A DNA stretch of 64,000 nucleotides from Nitrospira sp. bin75 (GCA_002238765.1 MPMZ01000001.1:62001-126000), one strand, 5' to 3'. Shown: positions 24,355 to 33,740, counted from the first letter of the stretch. The notes: generated by a model from the sequence alone, not told the origin. Numbers and translations: made by a program.

Positions 24355-25085
24355 TGTCTTACTATGAAAGTCACGACATAGTCGAACTGTCTGAATTGTG
24401 GAGAGAGCGAGTTGACTCGTTCCCTGGCCTCAAAAACAAGATACGAACGGCCTGCCAAAAAGGTCCAGTTCTCAGTGACGATGAAAGAAAGAGTTCATCG
24501 AACAATAGACCACGAAACGATGCGTTTAGTTTCCTTGTGGCAGGCAAATTTTTGGCCGCTGGGATTTCTGTGGTAAGTGTTGACGGAATTGCCTCAGGTG
24601 ATTTCACCTGTCAATCAAACGCAGATTTCACCTTTCGATGGGAAGGCACCTATATCAATGTCGAGTGCAAACGCCTTCAATCAGAGGCCCAATTGCTGAG
24701 GCGTGCAAAAGAAGCCGAGAAGCAAATCACTCGATCTGGTCGTTGTGGGACTATTGTTATGGATTGTTCTGCTCTATGCCGACGTGCTGGACACCTACTT
24801 GATAACTCAGATCCCGACAAGGCTGAGTTCGGGCTGTCTAAGCGGCTAGAAACTGAGATAGGGCCGGAAGTCTTGCGAAGTCTATCTCCAACAATTCTTG
24901 GTTTCATGTTGTCCGTAAGGATTCCTGCAATGACCTATACTGGCACGATCCTTAGCCCAAGTGGAATGAGACCCCAGCGTCGAGACGTTATTCTATCTTG
25001 GTTAATCATCGCTGATCCCAAACACAAGAATTTTGAAATACTTCGAAGCGTATACTCGATGCTCAACGCGCAACATCTAGAGTAG
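24354..25085 (+). CDS. PD-(D/E)xK nuclease-like protein of unknown system
   Basis: A 243-residue protein. The core ADFTFRWEGTYINVECKRLQSE gives Asp91 and Glu104-Cys-Lys106, a good match to the PD-(D/E)xK active site. The upstream helix NDAFSFLVAGKFLAAGISVV also fits this fold. The C-terminal half (SLSPTILGFMLSVRIPAM) is not recognised. There is no transmembrane helix or signal. It is the last gene of the defence island and AT-rich like the CBASS genes. A restriction or abortive-infection nuclease is the likely role, by context and motif only. Confidence 0.6.
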   Translation: MSYYESHDIVELSELWRERVDSFPGLKNKIRTACQKGPVLSDDERKSSSNNRPRNDAFSFLVAGKFLAAGISVVSVDGIASGDFTCQSNADFTFRWEGTYINVECKRLQSEAQLLRRAKEAEKQITRSGRCGTIVMDCSALCRRAGHLLDNSDPDKAEFGLSKRLETEIGPEVLRSLSPTILGFMLSVRIPAMTYTGTILSPSGMRPQRRDVILSWLIIADPKHKNFEILRSVYSMLNAQHLE

Positions 25086-25538
25086 AGGGATGCGGAGGAA
25101 CAAGGGACGGCTGAAAGTTGAAGCACGCAACTTCGTACGCCTACCGAATGCATGTGCCTTCCACCGCCATTTGCTGAATTGGCGAACCCACAACCGACGA
25201 GTCGAAGAGTGCTTTGGGAGGAATGCGGGAGAAGAGGAGCCCGTTTTGAACAGAAACACAGGAAACAGGACCTCCCTAGCCGTCCCGGGAAGGGCTAAAA
25301 CGCCCAGACAAGAGGCCTGCAATCAGGCATCAGGCAAAGGTATAAAAACTAGTACAAAATCAGAGGCGGTTTTCTCCGTAGCCCCGTCAATACAGGCGAT
25401 TCCTGATTGACAAGATTTTGTGCTAGAATGCGGCGCAATTCCATACGGGGCGGTTGGACAGGCACGCAGGCCTGTCCCTACGACCGTCCCCTACGGCCGA
25501 GAATATGACTCTGACACGAACACCTTTGGGGCGTAGCT
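25086..25538. other. Right junction of the island; no convincing gene
   Basis: G+C returns to core levels across this stretch. The open frame at 25090-25410 has no domain and poor coding character. ATTGACAAG at 25406-25414 matches the left junction (16783-16791). At 25456-25477 GGACAGGC and GCCTGTCC form an 8-bp stem, a relative of the family-A palindrome. Confidence 0.5.
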
Positions 25539-26156
25539 ATGCCTTTTGATGAGCGGGCCAAGGCTCGCTATTTCTCGGGCATGCGTCGCCGGATCGTCGA
25601 ATTGCGCACGCAATCGGAACGCAGTCTCGATTTTGCCATCGACACGATGATGCTGGAACGCGCCGAGAGTTACTTCAAGGTTGAAACGGGTCTGACGGAA
25701 ATCGAGCGGATGGTGACGCTCATCGAAGAAGAATTGGATGACGTCCGGGAACTGACCCACGCCCAACGTCTGGAAGCCCGCCTCGAATTCATTGAGGATC
25801 GTTTTGAAGATTTCGACAGCGAAATCTATCAACGTCCCAAGCGACGCCGGCGAAAGATCAATCTGTTTGATTTCTTCAAGCGAGCCACCGGAAGCGGGGA
25901 GGTGCCGGCTTCTCAAGGCGAAATCAACTCCCACCAGGAAGCCTATGAGGCCCTGGGTCTCGAGTTCGGGAGTTCGATGGTGGCGGTGACCCGGGCTTTT
26001 CGTCAGAAAGCCAAAAAACTCCATCCTGATATCAATAAAGGGGACCGTAGCGCTGAACCCGAATTGCGGCGCATCATCGAGGCGTACCAGTTTCTCAGGG
26101 CGGATTCCAGCATTCCGCGTACCGAAGCCCACGGGACGGAAAACCAAGCACGGTAA
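25539..26156 (+). CDS. DnaJ-domain protein with C-terminal J domain
   Basis: A 205-residue cytoplasmic protein. Residues about 1-100 are helical and charged. The J domain lies at the C-terminus (about 132-195): EAYEALGLEFGSSMVAVTRAF then the HPD motif in KKLHPDINKGD. J domains stimulate Hsp70 ATPase, so this is probably a specialised co-chaperone. It lacks the Gly/Phe and zinc regions of classical DnaJ. The start ATG has no strong ribosome binding site. Confidence 0.82.
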   Translation: MPFDERAKARYFSGMRRRIVELRTQSERSLDFAIDTMMLERAESYFKVETGLTEIERMVTLIEEELDDVRELTHAQRLEARLEFIEDRFEDFDSEIYQRPKRRRRKINLFDFFKRATGSGEVPASQGEINSHQEAYEALGLEFGSSMVAVTRAFRQKAKKLHPDINKGDRSAEPELRRIIEAYQFLRADSSIPRTEAHGTENQAR

Positions 26157-26212
26157 GGCCAGGCGCCGTCAGAGTGCCTTCTGCCGGCGCTTTCCACGGG
26201 ATGGTGTCACGC

Positions 26213-26572
26213 TCACGACCCTTCCCAGAGTTGTTTTACCGTTTCCGCCGGCCGGGCGAGGATGACTGTTTGGCCTGTTTCGACCAGGGGGCGTTGGAGC
26301 AGATCGGGATAGGTTATCATCAACTCGATCAGTTCCTCTTCGGATTTGTCTGTTTTGGCGAGGCCCAGCGTTTTATATTTCTCTTCTTTCGCGCGCAGCA
26401 CGTCCCGGGCCGTGAGGCCGCCCTTCTTCAGTAAGGCCTTGAGCTTGGTTTTCGACAACGGCGTTTCGTAATAGTTGACTGCCGTATAGGCGTGCCCGCT
26501 TTCCTGAACGAGTTTGATCACTTGCCGGCACGTCGAACACGTTGGTTTCTGGTAGATGATGATGGGTGACAC
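26213..26572 (-). CDS. ArsC/Spx-family thioredoxin-fold protein
   Basis: 119 residues with the N-terminal motif PTCSTCRQV (Cys-Ser-Thr-Cys), then LTARDVLRAKEEKYKTLGL, the pattern of the ArsC/Spx/MgsR group. The CxxC pair argues for a redox role. True arsenate reductases need further arginines that I cannot assign, so no arsenate activity is claimed. It is divergent from the gene at 26683. Confidence 0.82.
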   Translation of the reverse strand: MSPIIIYQKPTCSTCRQVIKLVQESGHAYTAVNYYETPLSKTKLKALLKKGGLTARDVLRAKEEKYKTLGLAKTDKSEEELIELMITYPDLLQRPLVETGQTVILARPAETVKQLWEGS

Positions 26573-26682
26573 GGGTTTCCCCCTTTGCGAAAGACGTTCG
26601 CTTTCTTGACGGAATTTTTCTGCGCGTGCTACAAGCAGAGGCGGTATTTTCTTGAACCTTCTTGTACGAACCCCCCGCGATT

Positions 26683-27051
26683 ATGGCAACTCCAGAGGCT
26701 CCGGAAGCGACCCAATTCGAGGTGGCGATAGATTCCCATCGCACCTTGAAAGATCTTCGTGCCCGTAAACCCGGACAACCCGTTTGCGTCGTCGGGTCTG
26801 GTGACGACCGGAAAGGCAAGGAAGGCGTCTTTCAACATTTCAACGTGCGCTTGGCCGTCGTGAAGTTCCCCGATGGCATCACCCTGGGCTATGACCCGCT
26901 GGACCTGTTGCTGCCATGCGAGATTCACGAGGATGGGGAAGCGTTTTTTGAAATCCGGACCTGCGCGACGTGCAACCAGATTTTCCCTTTGACTTCCGAT
27001 GAGTTTCGGGCCGAGCAGGAACGGACCGAATGCCCCGAATGCCAGCCGTGA
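26683..27051 (+). CDS. Conserved hypothetical protein with C-terminal zinc-ribbon cysteines
   Basis: 122 residues from ATG 26683 (a TTG at 26662 is in frame). The C-terminal segment has CATCNQIF...ECPECQP, two CxxC pairs that could bind zinc. The rest (VRLAVVKFPDGITLGYDPLDLLLPCEI) forms short strands with no family I recognise. It is convergent with NAD kinase. A hairpin with CCGGGGT/AACCCCGG (about 27056-27073) lies between the stops. Confidence 0.6.
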   Translation: MATPEAPEATQFEVAIDSHRTLKDLRARKPGQPVCVVGSGDDRKGKEGVFQHFNVRLAVVKFPDGITLGYDPLDLLLPCEIHEDGEAFFEIRTCATCNQIFPLTSDEFRAEQERTECPECQP

Positions 27052-27073
27052 TCGCCGGGGTGATAACCCCGGG

Positions 27074-27925
27074 TCAGGCATCCCCCCATTTGAGCTTATT
27101 CCTTAGAACATCATAGTACGTCCGGTCGGGAAAACGGATGAGGCGCGTTCTGTGGGGTGAGGCGCTGATCGTGAGCGTGTCTTCATGCTCCAGGGCAATC
27201 CCGATTTGTCCATCAAACGTCACGGTGCCCCCCTCGTGGCTGGTCAATTCAATTTCCAGCGAGACATGACTGGGGACAAGGAGGGGACGGTGGGTCAAGG
27301 TATGGGGGCTGATGGGCGTCAGCACCAGGGTTTCAAGACTCGGGTCTAATATCGGGCCGCCGGCGGACATGGAGTAGGCCGTGGACCCGGTTGGAGAGGC
27401 AACAATCAATCCATCGCCCCGGAGCGTCGTCACGAATTGTTTGTCGACCTGAATGCTCGTGGCAATCATGCGGCCCGAGATTCCTTTGCTGATGACCGCG
27501 TCGTTCAACGCCGTTCGTTGCTCTTGTTCTCCGTTCTGATGCCGGATGTGACCCTGGAGGCGCAGGCGGTGGTCCACGTAGAATTCTTGCGCAAAGATTT
27601 TTTCCAGAGAGTCGTACATCGTTTCTATTGTGCTCTCCGTCAGAAACCCCAGGCCTCCCAGATTGACTCCCAGGATGGGGACGGATCGTTCTTCGACAAG
27701 CCGGGCTGCCCGCAACATCGTGCCGTCTCCGCCGAGGACAAGCACGAGGTCGGCCTCAGCGGCGATTTGTTCATCGATTGGTTGCGCGCCTTCGTGAAAG
27801 TATTCCCCGGAGGAGGAGCCGACGAGCGCGGCTTTCTCTTTCCGTCCGAGCCAGTCGAGCAGTTTCTCGAGGAGGGGGCGGATTTCGGGAATTTGAGGCT
27901 TGGTCAGGATGCCGATGACAGTCAC
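27074..27925 (-). CDS. nadK: NAD kinase
   Basis: A 283-residue enzyme that phosphorylates NAD to NADP. The signature LVLGGDGTMLRAARL (about residues 61-75) gives the catalytic GGDGT, followed by GVNLGGLGFLTE. The second conserved block GDGLIVASPTGSTAYSMSAGGPIL binds the nucleotide. Length is normal. The gene points away from clpC. Confidence 0.96.
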   Translation of the reverse strand: MTVIGILTKPQIPEIRPLLEKLLDWLGRKEKAALVGSSSGEYFHEGAQPIDEQIAAEADLVLVLGGDGTMLRAARLVEERSVPILGVNLGGLGFLTESTIETMYDSLEKIFAQEFYVDHRLRLQGHIRHQNGEQEQRTALNDAVISKGISGRMIATSIQVDKQFVTTLRGDGLIVASPTGSTAYSMSAGGPILDPSLETLVLTPISPHTLTHRPLLVPSHVSLEIELTSHEGGTVTFDGQIGIALEHEDTLTISASPHRTRLIRFPDRTYYDVLRNKLKWGDA

Positions 27926-28235
27926 GAGCGACTCATGCGTTTCTGGAAAAGACGGGGCAGTGAAGGGGAACCGAAACGGCGAGGCATGCCCGCACGGTTG
28001 TCAAGTGACAGAAATGAAATTGTATCGTTCATTCCGTTCCGGAGTCAACGGAGAAATATCACGAGCGACCCGTCCCTCTTGACGTCGGCGTCGGAATATG
28101 GAACCTTACATATCAGCATCAGTCGAGGTCTTGCCTTGACAGTTTTCAGAGGGGATGGATAGACTGATCAGCGTACGACGGTAAGATTGATCTGACGTTT
28201 CCGGGGTGCATGCTTTACCCCCAAAAGGAGGGAAA
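27926..28235. other. Intergenic region between nadK and clpC
   Basis: Divergent promoter region. It carries a good sigma-70-like promoter for clpC at 28136-28165 and no coding sequence I can support. No CtsR- or HrcA-like inverted repeat was noticed. Confidence 0.5.
28136..28165 (+). promoter_or_regulatory. Sigma-70-type promoter for clpC
   Basis: TTGACA at 28136-28141, an 18-base spacer, and TAGACT at 28160-28165 (four of six matches to TATAAT). The predicted start would leave a leader of about 60 bases before the clpC ATG. Confidence 0.55.
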
Positions 28236-30665
28236 ATGTTCGAGCGATTCACGGACAGAGGTCGCAAGATTATCATTCTGGCCCGCGAAGAGGCTGAACG
28301 CCATCAGAACGACTATCTCGGCACGGAGCATTTGGTGCTCGCCATTCTCCGTGAGTCCGATGGCATTGCCCTCATGATCATCAAGAAGATGGGTCTGTCT
28401 CCCGAACAGATTCGCTTGGAGGTGGAACGCAGTTTGCCCAGTGGCGGGACGACCGTCACGTTCGGGGAAATCCCCTTCAGTCCCCGCGTCAAGAAGGTGA
28501 TTGAATACGGTGTGGAGGAGGCGAGGCTGCTCGGCCACAATCACATCGGGAGCGAACATCTCCTGTTGGGGTTATTGCGGGAAGAGGAAGGGATCGGCGG
28601 AAAGGTGCTGCGCAGCCTGGGCGGCAACCTGCTGACGGCTCGTCAATTGACCGTGACCTTCCTGCGGAAATCCGGAACCCGGGAGCGGGACAAGAAAAGC
28701 AGCACGCCCGCGCTCGATGAATTCGGCAGGGACCTGACGCAATTGGCGCAGGATTCCATGTTGGATCCCGTCATCGGCCGGAGCGATGAAATCGAACGGG
28801 TTTTGCAGATTTTGAGCCGCCGTTCCAAAAACAACCCGGCCCTGATCGGCGAATCCGGGGTCGGCAAGACCGCGATCGTGGAAGGGTTGGCCCAGCGCAT
28901 CGTCTCGATGGACGTGCCCGATAATCTCTTGAACCGGCGGGTGATTGCCCTGGACCTGGGGTCGCTCGTGGCCGGCACGAAGTATCGGGGACAGTTTGAA
29001 GAACGGCTGAAAGTGGTCATGAAGGAAATCGTTCAGGCCGGCAACGTGATCCTGTTCATTGATGAGCTGCATACGCTGGTCGGGGCGGGAGCGGCTGAAG
29101 GGTCGATCGATGCCGCCAATATGCTCAAGCCGGCGTTGTCCCGAGGCGAGATTCACTGTATCGGGGCGACCACCATGGATGAATACCGAAAACACATTGA
29201 AAAAGACGGGGCACTGAAACGGCGGTTCCAGCCCATTTACGTGAATCCGCCTTCCGTGGAAGAAACCATCAAGATTATTCAGGGCTTGCGGGACCGCTAT
29301 GAAGAACACCACGGCGTGGAAATTTCGGATGACGCGGTGGTGGAAGCCGTGAAATTGACCGATCGCTACATCACGGACCGGTTCCTGCCCGACAAGGCGA
29401 TTGATTTGATTGATGAGACGGGGTCCCGAGCCAAGTTGCAGTCCTATTCGCTGCCCCCGGAACTGAAATCACTGGAACAGGAACTCAAGCGCGTGGCGCA
29501 CGAAAAGGAAGTCGCCATCGGGTTGCAAAGTTTTGAAGAAGCCGTGAAATACCGGGAAGAAGAAGAACGCCTGCGCAAACTGCTGGAGGATGCCAAGCGT
29601 GATTGGAAGAAAAACCAGGAGCAGCAAAAGCCCGTGATCGGGGCTGAAGAAGTCAGTTTCGTGGTCTCAAAAATCACGGGCATTCCGTTGTTTAAACTCG
29701 AGGAGGAAGAGTCGGAAAAGCTGCTGCACATGGAAGACTTTCTCCACGAGCGTATCGTGGGACAGGAAGAAGCCATTTCCGCGGTCTGTCGCGCCATTCG
29801 TCGCTCGCGTGCCGGTCTCAAGGAGGCGCGCAAGCCGATCGGGTCCTTTATCTTCCTGGGACCGACGGGTGTCGGGAAGACCGAGTTGGCGCGAGCCTTG
29901 GCCGGGTTCCTGTTCAATACCGAGGATGCCCTGATTCGCATTGACATGTCGGAGTACCAGGAGAAATTTACGAGTTCCCGTTTGTTCGGGGCCCCTCCGG
30001 GGTACGTCGGGTATGAAGAGGGCGGGCAGTTGACCGAGAAAGTGCGGCGACGGCCCTATTCGGTGGTGTTGTTCGATGAAATTGAAAAAGCTCATCCGGA
30101 TATTTTCAACGTCCTCTTACAGGTCCTGGATGACGGGGTGCTCACGGACAGCCTGGGGCGGAAAGTCGATTTCAAGAATGCGATTCTCGTGATGACGTCC
30201 AACCTGGGAACGAAACTGATTCAGAAGGGCGTGTCTCTCGGCTTCCAAAAGGTCGAAGAGGCGGAGACCCGGAAGCGAATGAAGAACGATATTTTGGATG
30301 AATTGAAGCGGAGTTTCAGCCCGGAATTTTTGAATCGGATTGATGAGTTCGTGGTCTTCCATCCGTTGGAGAAAGAGCATCTGCTGAACATCGTCGATAT
30401 CCTGATTCGCGAGTTGAACGAACGGTTGGCGGAGCGTGAGGTCCAATTGGAGATCGGCGACGACGTCAAGCAATGGCTGATTACGAAAGGGTATCAACCG
30501 CAGTATGGAGCCAGGCCCATGAGGCGCACCATCCAAAAGCTGCTGGGCGACCCCTTGTCCGACGAACTCATTCGAGGACGTTTCAAGGATGCCAAGAAAA
30601 TTAAAGTCGCGCTGCGAGACGACGCTCCCGTTTTTGTGGAAGAAGAGGCGATGGCGGGCGTCTGA
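28236..30665 (+). CDS. clpC: ATP-dependent Clp protease ATP-binding subunit ClpC
   Basis: A 809-residue AAA+ unfoldase that feeds substrates to ClpP. The ATG at 28236 is chosen for AAAGGAGGG just before it. The N-terminal Clp_N repeats start [19 protein letters not shown]. The first AAA has [13 protein letters not shown], the middle region has a UVR-like [17 protein letters not shown], and the second AAA has [14 protein letters not shown]. The loop containing LGF ([10 protein letters not shown]) fits the ClpP-docking tripeptide. A terminator follows. Confidence 0.95.
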   Translation: MFERFTDRGRKIIILAREEAERHQNDYLGTEHLVLAILRESDGIALMIIKKMGLSPEQIRLEVERSLPSGGTTVTFGEIPFSPRVKKVIEYGVEEARLLGHNHIGSEHLLLGLLREEEGIGGKVLRSLGGNLLTARQLTVTFLRKSGTRERDKKSSTPALDEFGRDLTQLAQDSMLDPVIGRSDEIERVLQILSRRSKNNPALIGESGVGKTAIVEGLAQRIVSMDVPDNLLNRRVIALDLGSLVAGTKYRGQFEERLKVVMKEIVQAGNVILFIDELHTLVGAGAAEGSIDAANMLKPALSRGEIHCIGATTMDEYRKHIEKDGALKRRFQPIYVNPPSVEETIKIIQGLRDRYEEHHGVEISDDAVVEAVKLTDRYITDRFLPDKAIDLIDETGSRAKLQSYSLPPELKSLEQELKRVAHEKEVAIGLQSFEEAVKYREEEERLRKLLEDAKRDWKKNQEQQKPVIGAEEVSFVVSKITGIPLFKLEEEESEKLLHMEDFLHERIVGQEEAISAVCRAIRRSRAGLKEARKPIGSFIFLGPTGVGKTELARALAGFLFNTEDALIRIDMSEYQEKFTSSRLFGAPPGYVGYEEGGQLTEKVRRRPYSVVLFDEIEKAHPDIFNVLLQVLDDGVLTDSLGRKVDFKNAILVMTSNLGTKLIQKGVSLGFQKVEEAETRKRMKNDILDELKRSFSPEFLNRIDEFVVFHPLEKEHLLNIVDILIRELNERLAEREVQLEIGDDVKQWLITKGYQPQYGARPMRRTIQKLLGDPLSDELIRGRFKDAKKIKVALRDDAPVFVEEEAMAGV

Positions 30666-30734
30666 GGAGCCTCTTGTACGACGGTTACTGTAAGACCGCA
30701 CATCAATCACGGATTGTTTCCCTTCTCTTGATAG

Positions 30735-30776
30735 ACGACTCTCGTTACCCCGCGTGGCGAGAGTCGTTGTTTTTTA
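30735..30776 (+). terminator. Rho-independent terminator after clpC
   Basis: ACGACTCTCG (30735-30744) pairs perfectly with CGAGAGTCGT (30758-30767), followed by TGTTTTTT. It separates clpC from tsaD and rules out the GTG at 30754 as the tsaD start. Confidence 0.88.
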
Positions 30777-30795
30777 TGACGACTGTTTACCGGTG

Positions 30796-31887
30796 ATGCC
30801 TCGAAACGGCCAAACGTCCACAAGTCCTCCCTCGTCCATGCCACCCCCGAGTCTCTTGGCCGTCGAAACGTCTTGCGACGAAACGGCCGCCGCGGTGTTC
30901 TCGGTGCAAGGGCATCTGTTGTCGAATCGTGTGGCGTCTCAACACGAAGTGCACGGCCGTTTCGGCGGAGTGGTGCCGGAGCTTGCCTCGAGAAAACACG
31001 TGGAACGGATTGAAGGGGTGACGCAGGCCGCTCTTGAGCAGGCGGGGGTCCGCTGGTCGGATCTTCGGGCGATTGCGGTCACGCAAGGACCGGGACTGGC
31101 CGGTGCGCTGGTCGTCGGGGTGAGTTTCGGAAAGGCCTTGGCGTATGCCTTGGGCGTACCGTGCATCGGTGTGCACCATTTGGAAGGGCATATTGCCTCC
31201 GCGTGGTTGGAATATCCCGACTTTGTGACTCCCTGCATCGTGCTCGTGGCGTCCGGCGGACACACCCACTTGTATCTCGTTCCCCAACGCGGCGAATACC
31301 GGCTGCTTGGAAAAACCCTTGATGACGCCGCGGGAGAGGCATTCGATAAAGGCGCCAAGATGCTGGGACTTTCCTACCCGGGAGGTCCCGCGCTCGATCG
31401 TCTGGCGCAGTCGGGCGATCCGTCGGTCGTCCGTTTCCCTCGTCCGTACTTGAACCGGGGAGGGTCCAATTTCAGTTTCAGCGGCCTGAAAACTTCGTTG
31501 TTGTATTACTTGAGGGATCAGGAGTCACGTCAGGCGTCGCCCGCGCCGGCGCACGTCGCCGCGGGATACCAGGAAGCCATCGTCGACGTGTTGGTCGAAA
31601 AATCGTTTCGGGCGGTGCGTCGTTATCACGTCTCCGGATTGGCGGTCGTCGGAGGGGTCTGCGCGAATTCCCGCTTGCGGGCGGCCCTGCAGGCTCGCGC
31701 GGAAAAGGAAGGGATTCGTCTGGCGTTGCCGCGGATGCATTTTTGTACTGACAATGCCGCGATGGTGGCCGCTGCCGGGTGGTGGGCCTACCAACAACGG
31801 CGGTGGGCTTCGTGGGACTTGGATGCCCAGCCTGGTTTGGCTATCGAGGCCGTGACACACACGAACGGTTCAGGCGTCACGACGTAG
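30796..31887 (+). CDS. tsaD: tRNA N6-adenosine threonylcarbamoyltransferase TsaD
   Basis: About 363 residues from ATG 30796, or 349 from ATG 30838. It transfers threonylcarbamoyl to A37 of ANN-decoding tRNAs. LAVETSCDETAAAVF opens the ASKHA fold, and HHLEGHIASAWLE supplies the two iron-binding histidines. LVASGGHTHLYLV, KGAKMLGLSYPGGP and VVGGVCANSRLR are all present. The frame is open further 5', but that part overlaps the clpC terminator. Neither start has a clear ribosome binding site. Confidence 0.95.
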   Translation: MPRNGQTSTSPPSSMPPPSLLAVETSCDETAAAVFSVQGHLLSNRVASQHEVHGRFGGVVPELASRKHVERIEGVTQAALEQAGVRWSDLRAIAVTQGPGLAGALVVGVSFGKALAYALGVPCIGVHHLEGHIASAWLEYPDFVTPCIVLVASGGHTHLYLVPQRGEYRLLGKTLDDAAGEAFDKGAKMLGLSYPGGPALDRLAQSGDPSVVRFPRPYLNRGGSNFSFSGLKTSLLYYLRDQESRQASPAPAHVAAGYQEAIVDVLVEKSFRAVRRYHVSGLAVVGGVCANSRLRAALQARAEKEGIRLALPRMHFCTDNAAMVAAAGWWAYQQRRWASWDLDAQPGLAIEAVTHTNGSGVTT

Positions 31888-31945
31888 CAGGACGGCTCAC
31901 TCGAAAGGGGACTCTATTCCACATGCCATTGGACATCTGACGGGG

Positions 31946-33586
31946 TTGAAACCCGGCCATGTGACGCGGCTGGAACGACTCTATCGCCGGCGTGTGCCCG
32001 TCGAAAAAGTCATTTCTCCGGAGTTGGCTCGCTCCTGCACGGAGTTGTCACATGAAATTCGACGGCAAATCGGCCTCTTGATCAATCGACGGGGCATCAT
32101 CGAATCCGTCATCATCGGAACGGACCGTCAACTGGTGATTCCGGAATTGGCGCGGAGCCGGTCGGGGGCCCGGTTATTGCGCGGCGTTCGGTTCGTGCAT
32201 ACGCATCTCAACAATCAACCGTTAACCAAAGACGATTTGACCGACCTGGCGCTGCTGCGTTTGGATTTGATGGCGGTGCTCGGCGTGGGAGGGGGGGGAG
32301 AACCTGTTTCCATCTCATTGGCCCACTTGCTTCCGCCCAACCCGCAAGGGAAGGCGTATGAATCATGGGCGCCGCAAAGCTTACAGACGTTTCAGTGCCG
32401 GTGTGATCAGTTCGTGCAATCGCTGGAGGCTGAAATTTCCAAGGCGACCCCGGCGCTTCGCCGAACGGACGACCACCCCAGTGCGTTACTGGTCAGTGTC
32501 ACGGAGGGGAATCGGACCGATCAGGAAGAACGGCTGCGGGAGTGTCAGGAACTGGCCACGTCGCAGGGCATCGAAGTCCTCGGAACCGTGGTTCAACGAT
32601 TATCTCGCATCAATCCCAAGTACGTGTTGGGGGTGGGAAAGATTACCGAGGTCATTATCCATGCGCTCCAAAGCGGGGCGGACTTGTTGATTTTCGACCG
32701 GGACCTGACCCCGACTCAGATCCGGTCGTTATCCGAGATGATCGAGTTGAAGGTCATCGATCGAACGCAGTTGATCCTGGATATTTTTGCGAGCCGGGCG
32801 CATTCGCGCGCCGGGAAAATTCAAGTGGAATTGGCGCAACTCAAGTATCTGTTGCCCCGGTTGTCTCAATCCAGCACGGCGTTCTCCCGTTTGGGAGGAG
32901 GCATTGGGGCACGAGGCCCCGGCGAGACCAAACTGGAAACCGACCTGAGACGAGTACGGGATCGGATTCATCACCTCGAACGCGAGTTGAAGGATTTGAG
33001 TCGTCAACGGGAGCAGCAACGCCCCCGGCGCCTGCGCCAGGGGATCCCGGTCGTCTCGATCGTCGGCTATACGAATGCCGGGAAATCCACTTTGTTGAAC
33101 ACCTTGACCAATAGTCACGTCTCGGCCAAGAATCAGCCGTTTGAAACTCTGGATACCATCAATCGACGGCTCAGGCTTCCTTCCGGCCGGCACGTGATTC
33201 TGACCGATACCGTGGGGTTCGTTCGAGATCTGCCACAGGACCTCCTGGAAGCCTTCCGTACGACGCTCGATGAGTTACACCAAGCTGACGTGCTGGTGCA
33301 CGTCGTGGATGCGACCGCCTCAGACCGTGATCAGCAAATACACGTGGTCGAAGGACTCTTGCATGAACTTGAGCTGCAACACGTAACCTTGGTTCTCGTC
33401 ATGAACAAATGCGACCGATTGCCGCCGGAAGACGTGGACGTGCTCGAGCGGCGTTTTCAGGCCTGTCCTGAGCGAAGTCGAAGGGCTCTGTGTGTCTCCG
33501 CTCTCCGGAAAGAGACCATGGTCCCGTTGCGAGAGGCGATTGCTGCCGCCCTGGAATCCGGAGTGGCGGTCGCGGAGGCAGGGTGA
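31946..33586 (+). CDS. hflX: GTPase HflX
   Basis: A 546-residue ribosome-associated GTPase. The glycine-rich linker FSRLGGGIGARGPGETKLE precedes the G domain: G1 GYTNAGKSTLLN, G3 DTVGFVRDLP, G4 NKCD. A long N-terminal domain is present, as in delta-proteobacterial and Nitrospirota-type HflX. The first canonical start is TTG 31946, but the conserved-looking N-terminus IGHLTGLKPGHVTRLERLYR begins upstream. Either ATT 31916 is used (AAGGGGA just before it) or a base was lost after ATG 31923. A dispersed repeat is translated near the C-terminus (ACPERSRRA). Confidence 0.93.
   Translation: MKPGHVTRLERLYRRRVPVEKVISPELARSCTELSHEIRRQIGLLINRRGIIESVIIGTDRQLVIPELARSRSGARLLRGVRFVHTHLNNQPLTKDDLTDLALLRLDLMAVLGVGGGGEPVSISLAHLLPPNPQGKAYESWAPQSLQTFQCRCDQFVQSLEAEISKATPALRRTDDHPSALLVSVTEGNRTDQEERLRECQELATSQGIEVLGTVVQRLSRINPKYVLGVGKITEVIIHALQSGADLLIFDRDLTPTQIRSLSEMIELKVIDRTQLILDIFASRAHSRAGKIQVELAQLKYLLPRLSQSSTAFSRLGGGIGARGPGETKLETDLRRVRDRIHHLERELKDLSRQREQQRPRRLRQGIPVVSIVGYTNAGKSTLLNTLTNSHVSAKNQPFETLDTINRRLRLPSGRHVILTDTVGFVRDLPQDLLEAFRTTLDELHQADVLVHVVDATASDRDQQIHVVEGLLHELELQHVTLVLVMNKCDRLPPEDVDVLERRFQACPERSRRALCVSALRKETMVPLREAIAAALESGVAVAEAG
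33461..33485 (-). repeat. Family-A dispersed repeat inside hflX
   Basis: GCCTGTCCTGAGCGAAGTCG followed by AAGGG, read in frame between the G4 motif and the end of the protein. The same 25-base unit lies at 56950-56974. Confidence 0.8.
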
Positions 33587-33589
33587 AGG

Positions 33590-33740
33590 AGATTGTGGAT
33601 TGTGGATTGAGAACCGACAGTGAAGAATCAACAATGAGGAGCATTGTGAATTGAGGATTTTGGATTGGGAAATGGCAATGAAAAATCGGAAATCGGCAAT
33701 CGGCAATCCACAATCAGCAATCCACAATCAAAAATCCGCA
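33590..33740. repeat. Low-complexity inverted repeat before nth
   Basis: The left half repeats GATTGTGGATT-like words and the right half repeats AATCCACAATC and AATCGGCAATC-like words, so the two halves can pair as a long imperfect stem. The open frame through it is rejected as coding. Confidence 0.7.

Noticed and set aside
25090-25410. Open frame of 106 codons after the island nuclease
   Set aside because: No recognisable domain, biased towards Arg/Asn/Gly without pattern, and it overlaps the composition change. The reverse frame is equally long.
25407-25430. TTGACA followed by TAGAAT as a promoter for the DnaJ-like gene
   Set aside because: The spacer is only 11 bases, too short for a sigma-70 promoter.
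30754-30795. Longer 5' end for tsaD
   Set aside because: The codon lies inside the clpC terminator hairpin, and the extra residues do not resemble TsaD.
33651-33740. N-terminal extension of Nth through the low-complexity repeat
   Set aside because: The residues (repeated NPQSAI-type words) are repeat-encoded, and the ATG at 33741 begins the conserved protein.
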